A DNA stretch of 64,000 nucleotides from Streptomyces sp. NBS 14/10 (GTDB lineage: Bacteria > Actinomycetota > Actinomycetes > Streptomycetales > Streptomycetaceae), in the NCBI RefSeq assembly GCF_002224125.1, contig NZ_NCSM01000019.1:1-64000 (forward strand). Reading direction: 5' to 3'. The notes below the pieces were generated by a model. The model ran no database searches, had not been told where the DNA came from, and saw only the letters and a program-made list of their open reading frames with translations. Positions 10,150 through 19,326 of the stretch are shown one piece after another; positions within the stretch are counted from its first letter, which is position 1, and every line of letters starts with the position of its first letter. The position numbers and the translations under genes were made by a program.

Positions 10150-12630
10150 ATGGAACCCCTGCGCTACGACGACCCGCGCCATGTGGGCCCGTATGTGCTC
10201 ATCGGCCGTCTGGAGGCGGCCCTGGACGACGTCCCCGCGGTCGAGCGCAGATACCTCGCCCGGCCCGTGGGCGGGGACCGTACGGTCGAAGTCACCACGC
10301 CCCTGGGGCAGTTCGACGACGACCTGGCGTACGGGGCCCGCTTCCGGGCCGAGGCCGAGCAGGCGTGCCGACTGGCCGGTCGCGTCGGATGGCCGGCGCC
10401 CGCCACCGAGGTGTCCGCCGAGCGGGAGCGGCCCGTCTGGCGCGCCCGTCCGTACCGGCCCGGACTGCCGCTGCCCGAAGCGCTGGTGGCGTACGGGGGG
10501 CCGCTTCCGGAGCGGACCGTGCGCGCGCTGGGCGCGGCCGTCGCGGAGGCCCTGGCACAGCTGCACACGGCGGGCCTCGCACACGCGGGGCTGACCCCGT
10601 GGGCGGTGCTGGTCGGCGACCGGCCGCGGATCACGGGGTTCGGCGCGGTCCGCGCGGTGGCGCCGGACGGTCAGGACCGCTCCGGGCTGCCTGGGTTGGT
10701 GGCCGAGTGCACGGCACCGGAGCAGCTGACCGGTGGCCGCCCGCGTCCGCCGGGGGACGTGTACGCGCTGGGGGCGGTGCTCTCGTACGCGGCGACCGGG
10801 CGGCTGGCCGCCGCGCCCGTTGAACTGCCGGAGCCGCTGCGCGAGGCCATCACGGCCTGCCTGGCCCCGGACCCGGCGGCCCGGCCGAGCGCGGCCGCGC
10901 TCTTGGCGCAGCTGATACGGGATGCCACAAGCGATGCGCACGCCCCCGCGGGCGAGTTGGCGACGCTGCCGGGCGGCGGGCCGACGGCCACCGTCCTGGA
11001 CGGCGGCGCGGGCGGGGCCACGAGCCTGCTGGGGCCGGGCTGGCTGCCCGGGCGGGTGATCGCGGCGATGGCCGGGCAGGCGGCACGGGTGCTGGCCACG
11101 GAGGCGGAGGACACAGAGGACACAGGGGACACAGAGAGCGCGGTCGACGCCGAGCCCCTGGCCACCGACCTCCCGGCCGCGCAGTCCGCCTCAGCCGCGC
11201 CGACCCCGGCCGCACAGGCCGCCCCTGCCGCGCAGCCCGTGGCGGTCCGCCCGCCACAAGCCCGCCCGCCGGAGCCCGGTTCACCGCCCGGCCCTCCGCC
11301 CGGGCCGCTGCACACCGCCGACACCGCGCCCGCACCCGCCGACACCGCGCCCCCGGCCACCGGCATCGGCCGTCGCCCGTCCCGGCGGACGCTGCTCACG
11401 GGCGCCACGGCCGGAGTGGCGGGCGCGGCGCTCGGCTTCGGGGCCGTCACCGCCGTGGGCCTCGGGGACGACAAACAGCCCGCGCGGCGTCCCCGGGCGA
11501 TCCGTGGAGTCCCGCCGGTCCCGCTGTGGGAGTACCGTGTGGACGACCAGTCGACCGTCGGCCCCATCGTCTGGCGCAACGAGATCGTGGTGCTGGCCGC
11601 CGGCACCCAGGTCCTCGGCCTGTCCCTGCGCACCGGCAAACGGCTGTGGACCTCGGACAGCGTGGCGGCGGGCCCCGCCGTCGATGTCGGCAACGGACTG
11701 ATCATGATCCCCGACTTCGGCCCGTCCAGCTTCCTGTCCGCGCGGAGCGGGAACATGCGCTGGCGGGAGGGGAAGTACGACGACGAGCGCACGGGCGGCG
11801 ATCTGAGGCAGGTACTCGAGGTCCGGGCCGGTGTCGTCTGGTTCACCGTCCTCAACCGGGGCGAGGACCTGGGGCGGCAGACCACATCCGTCGTCGCGTA
11901 CGACGTCGGCGCCCGGCGGGAGCGGTGGCGCAGCCCGCTCCCCGGGGACTTCAACCCCACCCCGGCGGATCCCGGCAAGCGACGGCTGGTGAGCCCGCTG
12001 CCGCTCGGGGACGCCTCCGTGATAGTCGAGGCATACGGCGCGGGGCAGGAGAAAAAGGGGACGGACGCCAAGCGCTTTGTCACCCTCGGCCGTCGCGACG
12101 GCCGCCGGCTGTGGACGAGGACATACGACGGCGTCACACTCGACACCGACGTGACCCCCCTCGCGCCGGGCAGCGCGCTCGTCACCGATGGCCAGGGCAC
12201 TCTCCGGGCTCTCGGCCTCCCTGACGGCACAAGGAAATGGACCGCGCGACTCCGGTCGGACGCCGCGGGCTTCGGCGCCCCCGCCGTCCGCGGTGGAAGG
12301 ATCTACGTGGCGGACGGCAACTCCGCCGTCACGGCGGTGGACGCGAGGACGGGCAAGGTGATCTGGCACAGCGACCCCAAGCTCCTGGCGGTCGAACTGC
12401 TGGCGGACGTCCAGACCTTGGTGACACCGTCCGGCAAGACAGTGCTGGCGGTCTCTCAGACCGAGGTCGTGGCCCTTCGCGCCACCGACGGCGCGATCCT
12501 GTGGCGGTTCTCGGACGTCAGCGGCGCATCCGGCGGACTCGGCGTGGGTCCGGGGAAACTGGTCGCCTTCGCGCACGGGGTCACGATCGTATTCAGCCAT
12601 AAGTCCGTGTACGCGCTGCCTGTGGCGTGA
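10150..12630 (+). CDS. Membrane pseudokinase with C-terminal PQQ-like beta-propeller
   Basis: The 826-residue protein has an N-terminal Ser/Thr-kinase fold (about 12-265) that has lost its catalytic residues. There is no glycine-rich loop, the VAIK lysine is replaced (VEVTT), HRD reads HAG and DFG reads GFG. A proline/alanine-rich linker follows. Next comes RRPSRRTLLTG with a hydrophobic segment (about 411-437), then an outward-facing beta-propeller with PQQ/WD-type blades recognisable by LSLRTGKRLW and AVDARTGKVIW. The twin-arginine pattern before the membrane segment suggests Tat-dependent export of the propeller. GGGAG lies 6 nt before the ATG. It heads a run of four homologous genes in the same direction. 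As a pseudokinase it probably acts as a partner or scaffold of the active kinases downstream, which is inference. Confidence 0.85.
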   Translation: MEPLRYDDPRHVGPYVLIGRLEAALDDVPAVERRYLARPVGGDRTVEVTTPLGQFDDDLAYGARFRAEAEQACRLAGRVGWPAPATEVSAERERPVWRARPYRPGLPLPEALVAYGGPLPERTVRALGAAVAEALAQLHTAGLAHAGLTPWAVLVGDRPRITGFGAVRAVAPDGQDRSGLPGLVAECTAPEQLTGGRPRPPGDVYALGAVLSYAATGRLAAAPVELPEPLREAITACLAPDPAARPSAAALLAQLIRDATSDAHAPAGELATLPGGGPTATVLDGGAGGATSLLGPGWLPGRVIAAMAGQAARVLATEAEDTEDTGDTESAVDAEPLATDLPAAQSASAAPTPAAQAAPAAQPVAVRPPQARPPEPGSPPGPPPGPLHTADTAPAPADTAPPATGIGRRPSRRTLLTGATAGVAGAALGFGAVTAVGLGDDKQPARRPRAIRGVPPVPLWEYRVDDQSTVGPIVWRNEIVVLAAGTQVLGLSLRTGKRLWTSDSVAAGPAVDVGNGLIMIPDFGPSSFLSARSGNMRWREGKYDDERTGGDLRQVLEVRAGVVWFTVLNRGEDLGRQTTSVVAYDVGARRERWRSPLPGDFNPTPADPGKRRLVSPLPLGDASVIVEAYGAGQEKKGTDAKRFVTLGRRDGRRLWTRTYDGVTLDTDVTPLAPGSALVTDGQGTLRALGLPDGTRKWTARLRSDAAGFGAPAVRGGRIYVADGNSAVTAVDARTGKVIWHSDPKLLAVELLADVQTLVTPSGKTVLAVSQTEVVALRATDGAILWRFSDVSGASGGLGVGPGKLVAFAHGVTIVFSHKSVYALPVA

Positions 12631-12710
12631 TCCGGCCCATGAATTCAACACCAAGGCGGTCCTCTAAGCTCCCCATGGCAGAGAGATCCGCGGACGACCG
12701 AGGGGGACGG

Positions 12711-14825
12711 ATGGAGCCGCGCCAACGCGTCGGCCCGTATCGTGTCATCGCCGGTTCACACTGGGACGCGGACCACACGCGGTACTGCCTCGCGGTGGGT
12801 CTCACGGCCCCCTGCCACGCGGTCGTTCTGGCGGTGCCACCCGCCGCTCTCGCGCAGGACACGGCGTTCCGCGTCCGGTTCCGTTCGGAGGCCGCGAACT
12901 CGCGGCGGCTGACCGGCCCCGCCGTACCGCCCGTGGTGGATGTCGCCCCCGACGGGCCCGGACTCCCCTGGGTCGCCACCGGCTACGTTCCGGCCCTGCC
13001 GCTGCCCCAGGCGCTCGCCGCCGCCGGGGGCCGGCTGCCGGAGCCGACCGTACGGGCGCTCGGCGCGGCACTCGCCCGGGCGTTGGCGAGCGCGCACGCC
13101 AACGGGTTGGTGCACGCCGGGATTTCCCCGGCCACCGTCCTGCTCGCGGCCGACGGCCCCCGGCTGCTCGGCTACGGCGCCGCGCGGGCGGCGACATCCG
13201 ACCCGCGGCGCACCGGGTGGGCGGCGGTCGGCATGCCGCCTGAGCAGTCAGCGGGCGGGTGGCCACAGCCGCCGGGGGACGTCTTCGCGCTGGGCACCGT
13301 CCTCGCGTACGCGGCCACCGGCCACCCGCAGCCGGCGCCGGAGGCGCTGCCCGAGTCACTGCGCCGCGCCATCACCGCCGCGTACGCGCCTGACCCCGGG
13401 CGGCGGCCCCGGGCGGATGAGCTGGCCGCCGAGCTGGCCCCGCCGCCCGCGTCCGGCTGGCTGCCGCCGTCCGTCACCGCGGCGATCGACCGGCAAGAAG
13501 CCGCGGTCCGGGCCGCGGAGGCCGAAGCGGAGGCGGAGGCCGCCGCGGCCGAGCCGCCCACCGCCACCCCCGGGCCCGCCGCGCCCGACTCGGCCACCCC
13601 GGCCGCCCCTGCCACCGGTCGCCGTACGCTCCTGGTGGGTGCTTCGGCGGCCGTCGCCGGGCTGGTCCTGGGGGGCGTCGCCGCCTTCGCCGCCTCCGGT
13701 GACGAGGACGGGGCGCGGCCGAAGCCCCGCCGTACCCGCTTTCCGGGCGTCGCGCCGAAGCCGCTGTGGCGCGCCGAACTCCCGGCCCGGGTCGGCGATC
13801 GCGCCAAGGGGAGTCCGCCGCTCATCTGGCGGGACGAAGTCGTTGTCCACTCCGCCGGCCGCGACGTGGTGGGCATCGATCTGCGTACCGGCGAAAGGCT
13901 CTGGACCCTGGACGACCACCCGGTGCGCGGGGACATGTACGACCTCGGCGGCGGGCTGGTCCTGATCCCCGGCGACACGTTCAAGGCCGTCTCCGCGCGC
14001 ACCGGCGCGGTGGAGTGGTCGGCCGCCGAGTACGCCCCGGGCCGTGCGTATGCCTTCGATGCGCCGCTCGCGCTGTCCGGCGACACGTTCTGGTTCACCG
14101 CCTCCCGAACCGGCCGGGCCGCAAAGGACAGCCGGGCTGCAAAGGACTGGGGTCGGGTCGTCGCGTACGACACCGAGGCGCGCGAACAGCGCTGGGCCCT
14201 CCCCACCGGGACGCCGGGCAAGGGAAAGGCGCTACTGCAGCGGGAGTTCCTGCTGCTGTCGGACGGCGACGGCGGCTACACCGCCGTCGACCCGCGCCGC
14301 GGCCGGAAGCTGTGGACGCAGAAGTACCGTGGCGTGCCCGACGACAAGGAGCCGCCCGTCTACACCGGCACCCCCGAGGACCTGCTGGTGGTCACCCTCG
14401 CCGGAAAGCTGCGCGCGTTTCGGATGCGCGGCGGCGGGCAGGCCTGGACGTTCGCTTCGAGGACCGGCCTGTTCGGCCGTGCGCTGCGCCATGGCGCCCA
14501 CCTGTATGTGACCGACACGCTCGCCCGCACCTATGCCCTGGACGCGGTCGGCGGCGGCCTGAAGTGGACGCGTGACAACGGGGTTCCCGTCTCGGCCACC
14601 CTGCCGTACCCCGTCACCTCGATCAGTGGCTCCGGCCGCACCGTGCTCGCCTCCAACGTGGGCTCCGTCGACGCCTACGCCGCGGACGACGGCGCGCTGC
14701 TGTGGCGCTTCACCGCGGTAGGCGGGGGCGAGGAGAAGGGGTTCACCGGGATTGTCGTCGGCTGCGGCGCGGGCGTGGCCCTGGTGCGGAACGAACGTGT
14801 CCTGTACGCGCTTCCAGTGGACTGA
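12711..14825 (+). CDS. Second membrane pseudokinase with PQQ-like beta-propeller
   Basis: The 704-residue paralogue has the same layout: a kinase fold (about 6-240), a short Ala/Pro linker, a GRRTLLVGA motif with a membrane segment (about 301-330) and a beta-propeller. The kinase signature is degenerate in the same places as in its upstream neighbour. HRD reads HAG (VHAGISPATVL), DFG reads GYG, and the ATP-binding lysine and glycine-rich loop are missing. The start at 12711 (MEPRQRV) was chosen because GAGGGGGA lies 5 nt before it and because it aligns with the neighbour's MEPLRYD start. Its stop overlaps the next start by one base (TGATG), so it is co-translated with the first active kinase. 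Confidence 0.84.
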   Translation: MEPRQRVGPYRVIAGSHWDADHTRYCLAVGLTAPCHAVVLAVPPAALAQDTAFRVRFRSEAANSRRLTGPAVPPVVDVAPDGPGLPWVATGYVPALPLPQALAAAGGRLPEPTVRALGAALARALASAHANGLVHAGISPATVLLAADGPRLLGYGAARAATSDPRRTGWAAVGMPPEQSAGGWPQPPGDVFALGTVLAYAATGHPQPAPEALPESLRRAITAAYAPDPGRRPRADELAAELAPPPASGWLPPSVTAAIDRQEAAVRAAEAEAEAEAAAAEPPTATPGPAAPDSATPAAPATGRRTLLVGASAAVAGLVLGGVAAFAASGDEDGARPKPRRTRFPGVAPKPLWRAELPARVGDRAKGSPPLIWRDEVVVHSAGRDVVGIDLRTGERLWTLDDHPVRGDMYDLGGGLVLIPGDTFKAVSARTGAVEWSAAEYAPGRAYAFDAPLALSGDTFWFTASRTGRAAKDSRAAKDWGRVVAYDTEAREQRWALPTGTPGKGKALLQREFLLLSDGDGGYTAVDPRRGRKLWTQKYRGVPDDKEPPVYTGTPEDLLVVTLAGKLRAFRMRGGGQAWTFASRTGLFGRALRHGAHLYVTDTLARTYALDAVGGGLKWTRDNGVPVSATLPYPVTSISGSGRTVLASNVGSVDAYAADDGALLWRFTAVGGGEEKGFTGIVVGCGAGVALVRNERVLYALPVD

Positions 14826-17047
14826 TGACCATGGTCTCTCCCCTCACCCACGACGATCCGCAGGCCCTGGGCCCCTACCGGCTCATCGCCCGGCTCGGCG
14901 CCGGCGGCATGGGCGTGGTCTACCTGGGCCGCTCGTCCGGCGGCCGCACGGTCGCGCTCAAGACCATGCATGCCAGGACCGCGGCGGACACCGAATTCCG
15001 CGCCCGCTTCCGGCTGGAGACGGACGCGGCCCGTGTCATCGGCGGGGAGTACGGGGCCGCGGTCGTCGACGCCGACCCACTGGCCGACACCCCTTGGCTG
15101 GCGACCGAGTATGTGCTGGGCCCGCCGCTGGACGAGGCGGTCGCGCTGTACGGCCCGCTGCCGGAGCGGTGCGTACGGCCGCTGGGTGCCGCGCTGTGCG
15201 AGGCGCTGGGCCGGTTGCACGCCTCGGACGTCGTCCACCGCGATCTGAAGCCCTCCAACATCCTGCTCACCGCCTTCGGCCCGAAAGTCATCGACTTCGG
15301 CATCGCGCGCGCCATCGGCGACGACCGGCTGACCCGTACCGGCCGGGCCGCGGGCACCCCGGCCTTCATGTCGCCCGAGCAGGCCACCGGCGGGGAACAC
15401 ACACCGGCCGGTGATGTGTTCGCGCTGGCGGGGGTGCTGGTCTTCGCGGCGACCGGCACCGGGCCGTTCGGCAGCGGGCAGCCGGCCGATCTGCTCTACC
15501 GGGTGCGGTACGGGGAGCCGGAGCTGACCGCCGTCCCGGACGGGCTGCGGCCGGTGCTGCGGCGCTGCCTCGCCAAGGATCCGGCGCGGCGCCCGGGCAC
15601 GGACGAGCTGCGCGCCGAACTGCACGATGGCGATGGACAGTTCGCGGATCATCTGCCGGGGGTCCTGCTCGCGGACATCGCCCAGCGCTGCGTCCAGGCG
15701 TACGAGATCCCGCCGCGGCGCCTGTCCGCGCCCGCCGAACCCCCCGAGGCAGCCGAGCCCGCCCCGGCGTCCGACGCCCGGCTCCGGCGCCCGTCACGGC
15801 GGACGGCGCTCGCCCTGGCAGGCGGGGGCGCGCTGGCGCTCGCGGGCGCGGGCTACGCCGCCTGGTCGTGGCGGTCGGGTGGCGGTTCCGGGCCCGGTCC
15901 TGACACCGGGCCGAGCCCCACCGCGCGCGCCGCCAACGTGCCACCGGACGCGGCGTGGCGGCGGGAGACACCTGAGATCAGCCTCCGCGAAGCCCCGCAG
16001 ATCGTGGGCTCCGCGGTGGTCCTGCTCACGGACGACGGCACGCTGGCTCTGGACGCGAGGCGCGGCACCCGGCTGTGGACCTCCGACACCATGGACGCCG
16101 GCTACGCCATGACCACGGACGGGAAGAGGCTCTTCACCATCCACGACAGAAACTACGGTGGCGGACTCACCGTGACCCGCGTCGATCCGAGGACCGGCAA
16201 TCTCGACGCCGCCGTATTGCACGCCACACGATGGGATCCGTTCAACACCACCCTGCTGACCGCCACCTCCGACGCGCTCTACGCCATCTCCCGCGACGAG
16301 AAGGCCGATCACCTGGAGAAGGGCTGGTATCTCCTCGCCTTCGACCTCGGCTCGGGCGCGGAGCGGTGGCGGCAGCCGTTCGACCAGTCGATGCCGAGCG
16401 ACAGCGACACCGCGGTCGTCGCGTCGGTCTCCGGCCGCCATCTACTACTGGCCGGCAACGGGCTCGCACTGGAAGTCCGGGACACCCGGACAGGCGCCCG
16501 GCTGTGGCGGCGGAGGGTTCCCAGCCGCGTGGAGTTTCCGGAGTCGCTGCGGAGGACCGCCCGGGGGCAGCTCGCGCTCTCCCCCACCCATGTGTACATC
16601 GGAGCCGACGAGATCTTCGCGCTGCGGCTGAGCGACGGGAAGATCTCCTGGCGCTTCGGCAAGGGACGTGAGGTGGGCGACGACTTCGACGAGAGGGAGC
16701 GTCGCTACGGACCGCCCACGGTCCGCGGCGGCGTGGTGTACGCGGCGGAGGGCGACCGCGGATTCGTCGCCCTGGACGGTGAAACGGGCAGGCTCCGCTG
16801 GGCGGAGCGACCCACGGGGCTGGCCGCCGACTTCGACAGCGCCCCGCTCGTCGGTGACAGGTACGTCTACGGATCGGTCGACAGCCGCCGCTGGATATCC
16901 GCCGTGGACCTCACCCGGCACACCTCAGCCTGGACCTTCAACGCCCCCGGGGACGGCGGGCTCGAACGCGCGGCCGTGGCGCACCGTCAGGCCCGTCGCG
17001 CCATCGTGGCCACCGGCAACGTCGTCGCCGCCATCCCCCTCGAATAG
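14825..17047 (+). CDS. Membrane Ser/Thr protein kinase with PQQ-like beta-propeller sensor
   Basis: The 740-residue protein is a catalytically complete Hanks-type kinase. It has the glycine loop GAGGMGVVYLG, lysine K46 in VALK, HRDLKPSN with D140, DFG with D157 and a SPEQ activation end. A membrane segment (about 322-350), preceded by RRPSRRTALALAG, leads to a C-terminal propeller with blades such as ALDARRGTRLW. The cytoplasmic kinase would phosphorylate partners in response to an external ligand bound by the propeller, and that ligand is unknown. The start follows the preceding stop with a one-base overlap (TGATG). Its gene neighbours are two pseudokinases upstream and a second active kinase 52 bp downstream. 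Confidence 0.92.
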   Translation: MTMVSPLTHDDPQALGPYRLIARLGAGGMGVVYLGRSSGGRTVALKTMHARTAADTEFRARFRLETDAARVIGGEYGAAVVDADPLADTPWLATEYVLGPPLDEAVALYGPLPERCVRPLGAALCEALGRLHASDVVHRDLKPSNILLTAFGPKVIDFGIARAIGDDRLTRTGRAAGTPAFMSPEQATGGEHTPAGDVFALAGVLVFAATGTGPFGSGQPADLLYRVRYGEPELTAVPDGLRPVLRRCLAKDPARRPGTDELRAELHDGDGQFADHLPGVLLADIAQRCVQAYEIPPRRLSAPAEPPEAAEPAPASDARLRRPSRRTALALAGGGALALAGAGYAAWSWRSGGGSGPGPDTGPSPTARAANVPPDAAWRRETPEISLREAPQIVGSAVVLLTDDGTLALDARRGTRLWTSDTMDAGYAMTTDGKRLFTIHDRNYGGGLTVTRVDPRTGNLDAAVLHATRWDPFNTTLLTATSDALYAISRDEKADHLEKGWYLLAFDLGSGAERWRQPFDQSMPSDSDTAVVASVSGRHLLLAGNGLALEVRDTRTGARLWRRRVPSRVEFPESLRRTARGQLALSPTHVYIGADEIFALRLSDGKISWRFGKGREVGDDFDERERRYGPPTVRGGVVYAAEGDRGFVALDGETGRLRWAERPTGLAADFDSAPLVGDRYVYGSVDSRRWISAVDLTRHTSAWTFNAPGDGGLERAAVAHRQARRAIVATGNVVAAIPLE

Positions 17048-17099
17048 CCCGAGAACAACCCCGACAGGGTCCAGCCCGAAGAGCCCTTCCAGGAGACAC

Positions 17100-19232
17100 A
17101 TGAAGCCCCTCGGCCCCGGCGATCCGCTCCGCCTCGGCCCCTACCGTCTGATCGGCGTGCTCGGCGCGGGCGGCATGGGCCAGGTCTATCTGGGGCGGGA
17201 CCGCACCGGGCGCACCGCCGCGGTGAAGGTGCTGCTGCCCGAGTTCGCCCACCGGCAGGAGATGGCCCGGCGCTTCGTCCGCGAGGCGCAGGCGGCCCAG
17301 GCGGTGCGCGGCAAGGGGGTCGCCCGGGTGCTGACGGCTCAGGACGGCAACAGCACCGACGCCTCCTCGGGGGGCCGTTCGTGGATCGCCACGGAGTTCC
17401 TGGCCGGGCCGGCGCTGGAGGGCGCCGTGGCACGATACGGGCCGCTCGGCGACGCCGATGTGCGGGCGCTGGGGGCGGCTGTCGCCCGTACCCTCGTGGA
17501 CATCCACGCGACCGGCCTGGTGCACCGGGACATCAAGCCGTCCAACATCGTGCTGACGTCGGCCGGGCCCCGCGTCATCGACTTCGGCATCGCCCGGCCC
17601 GAACACGGTCTCACCCTCACCGCCACCGGCCAGGCCCCGGTGACCCCTGGCTACGGCGCCCCCGAGCAGGTGCTGGGGCAGCGGGTCGGGCCGCCCGGGG
17701 ACGTGTTCTCCCTCGGCTGTGTCCTGGCGTACGCGGCGACCGGGCAGCGGGCCTACGACGGCGTGCATGTGGCGGCCGTGCAGTACGAAGTGGTGCACGG
17801 CGAACCCCGGCTGGACGGCGTCCACCCCGAACTGCGGGCCGTGATCGCCCCCTGCTTCGCCAAGGACCCGGCGCAGCGGCCCCTCCCGGAACAGCTCGCC
17901 CGGGCCCTCGCGCCGCCGCGCAGGGCCGTGCCCGCGTGGCGCACGGGGCCGCTCGCCGACGACATCGCCGCGCGCGAGACCGAGGCGGAGCGGCTGGCGG
18001 CCTTCCCCACCGACGACACCGTCGCGCCACGGCCCAGCCGTCGCCGCGCCCTTTCCCTGCTGGCGGTCGGCGCCACCGCCGCGGTGGCGGCGCTGGGTGC
18101 GGGGGCGTGGTGGCTGCTGGACGGCGACGGCGGCGGACAGGCCGAGGACTGGGCCGCCGAACCGCTGCCCGACCCCGGGTCCGGTTACCGGACACCGCCG
18201 CGGCCGCTGTGGGGACCGGTGTCCCGGGCGGCCGCTCCCGACTCGCCCGCGCCGCTGCCCGTGCGTGATGTGGTCGTCGTCGGCGCCGTGGGCGGCGGGC
18301 TGCGGGCGTACGGGGTCACCGACGGGCGGCGGCGGTGGGAGGTCCCCGGCGCGACGGCCGCCGCGCGGTATCTCGCCCCGAGCCACGACCTCCTCCTCGC
18401 CGCCGACCCGCGCGGCACGCTGCTCGCGCTGGACCCCGCGGAGGACGGGACGCGGCGGTGGTCGGCCGCCGCCGATGTGGCGATGCTGCTCGCGGCCGAC
18501 GAGGAGGCGGTCTATGTCGTCACCCGTCAGGGCCGCTTCCGAGCGGTGGAACTGACGTCCCGCAGGCTGCGGTGGACGGTGCCGGCGCCCGTGCGCACCT
18601 CCCTCAAGGCCCCGGCGCTGGCGGCGGTGGGCGGTCGGCGGCTGGTGGTCTGCGGCTCGGATGGCACCGTGGCGGCGCTCGACACCCGTACCGGGCAGGC
18701 CGCGTGGCCCGCGCGCAAGGGCCAGAGCACCAAGGCTCTCGCTCCCGCCGTCGCCGGGGACACCGTCTACCTCGGCGGTCGCTCGCTGACCGCCCTGGCG
18801 CTGTCCGACGGCGCGGTGAAGTGGTCCCATCGCTCCGATACGCCCGGCGACCAGAACGACGGCCAGAGCGACGGCCAGGGCGGCGAGCAGGGCTCGGGCG
18901 GCTGGACCGCGCCCGCCGTGTCAGGCGATGCGCTGTACGCGGCCGACGGATCGGAGCTGCGGCAGCTCCGTCTCGCCGACGGCGACCAGTCCTGGACGTA
19001 TCCGCTGCCCTACGAGGCGCCGCCCTCGGATCCGCCCATCGTCGAGGGGCACGGCGTGTGGATCGCCCTGGACCGGTCCGGTGGCGCGGGGGTGACGACG
19101 GTACGGGCCAGGGACGGCGTCGGCGTGTGGCAGCACAGCGCGGGCCAGGCCGGCACGTTGACGGCGGCGGGCGCGGGCAACCGTGTGTTTCTGCTGCGCA
19201 GCGGCGCCCTGACCGCGATGCCCGTGTTCTGA
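17100..19232 (+). CDS. Second active membrane Ser/Thr protein kinase with PQQ-like beta-propeller
   Basis: The 710-residue protein has a complete kinase domain: GAGGMGQVYLG, K43 in AAVKV, HRDIKPSN with D144 and DFG with D161. It continues with RPSRRRALSLL, a membrane segment (about 311-340) and a propeller region. The region includes ALDTRTGQAAW and a low-complexity Gln/Asp/Gly insert (DGQSDGQGGEQG). The start at 17100 (MKPLGPG) has CCAGGAGACAC directly before it. It is the last of four tandem paralogues and probably shares their transcript. Most divergence between the copies is in the propeller, so the four may sense different ligands or form mixed assemblies; this is inference. Confidence 0.92.
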   Translation: MKPLGPGDPLRLGPYRLIGVLGAGGMGQVYLGRDRTGRTAAVKVLLPEFAHRQEMARRFVREAQAAQAVRGKGVARVLTAQDGNSTDASSGGRSWIATEFLAGPALEGAVARYGPLGDADVRALGAAVARTLVDIHATGLVHRDIKPSNIVLTSAGPRVIDFGIARPEHGLTLTATGQAPVTPGYGAPEQVLGQRVGPPGDVFSLGCVLAYAATGQRAYDGVHVAAVQYEVVHGEPRLDGVHPELRAVIAPCFAKDPAQRPLPEQLARALAPPRRAVPAWRTGPLADDIAARETEAERLAAFPTDDTVAPRPSRRRALSLLAVGATAAVAALGAGAWWLLDGDGGGQAEDWAAEPLPDPGSGYRTPPRPLWGPVSRAAAPDSPAPLPVRDVVVVGAVGGGLRAYGVTDGRRRWEVPGATAAARYLAPSHDLLLAADPRGTLLALDPAEDGTRRWSAAADVAMLLAADEEAVYVVTRQGRFRAVELTSRRLRWTVPAPVRTSLKAPALAAVGGRRLVVCGSDGTVAALDTRTGQAAWPARKGQSTKALAPAVAGDTVYLGGRSLTALALSDGAVKWSHRSDTPGDQNDGQSDGQGGEQGSGGWTAPAVSGDALYAADGSELRQLRLADGDQSWTYPLPYEAPPSDPPIVEGHGVWIALDRSGGAGVTTVRARDGVGVWQHSAGQAGTLTAAGAGNRVFLLRSGALTAMPVF

Positions 19233-19326
19233 CCCGGCGGATTTCCTCGGCTCACCGATTTTCTGTTATCGCCCGCGCCGCGCCGCGTCTCCTGTGCGGA
19301 CGGATCCGAACCCGAGGAGCACAGCA

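Noticed and set aside
10150..19232. Four similar kinase genes as an assembly duplication
   Set aside because: The copies differ in length, kinase residues and propeller sequence throughout, so they are true paralogues.
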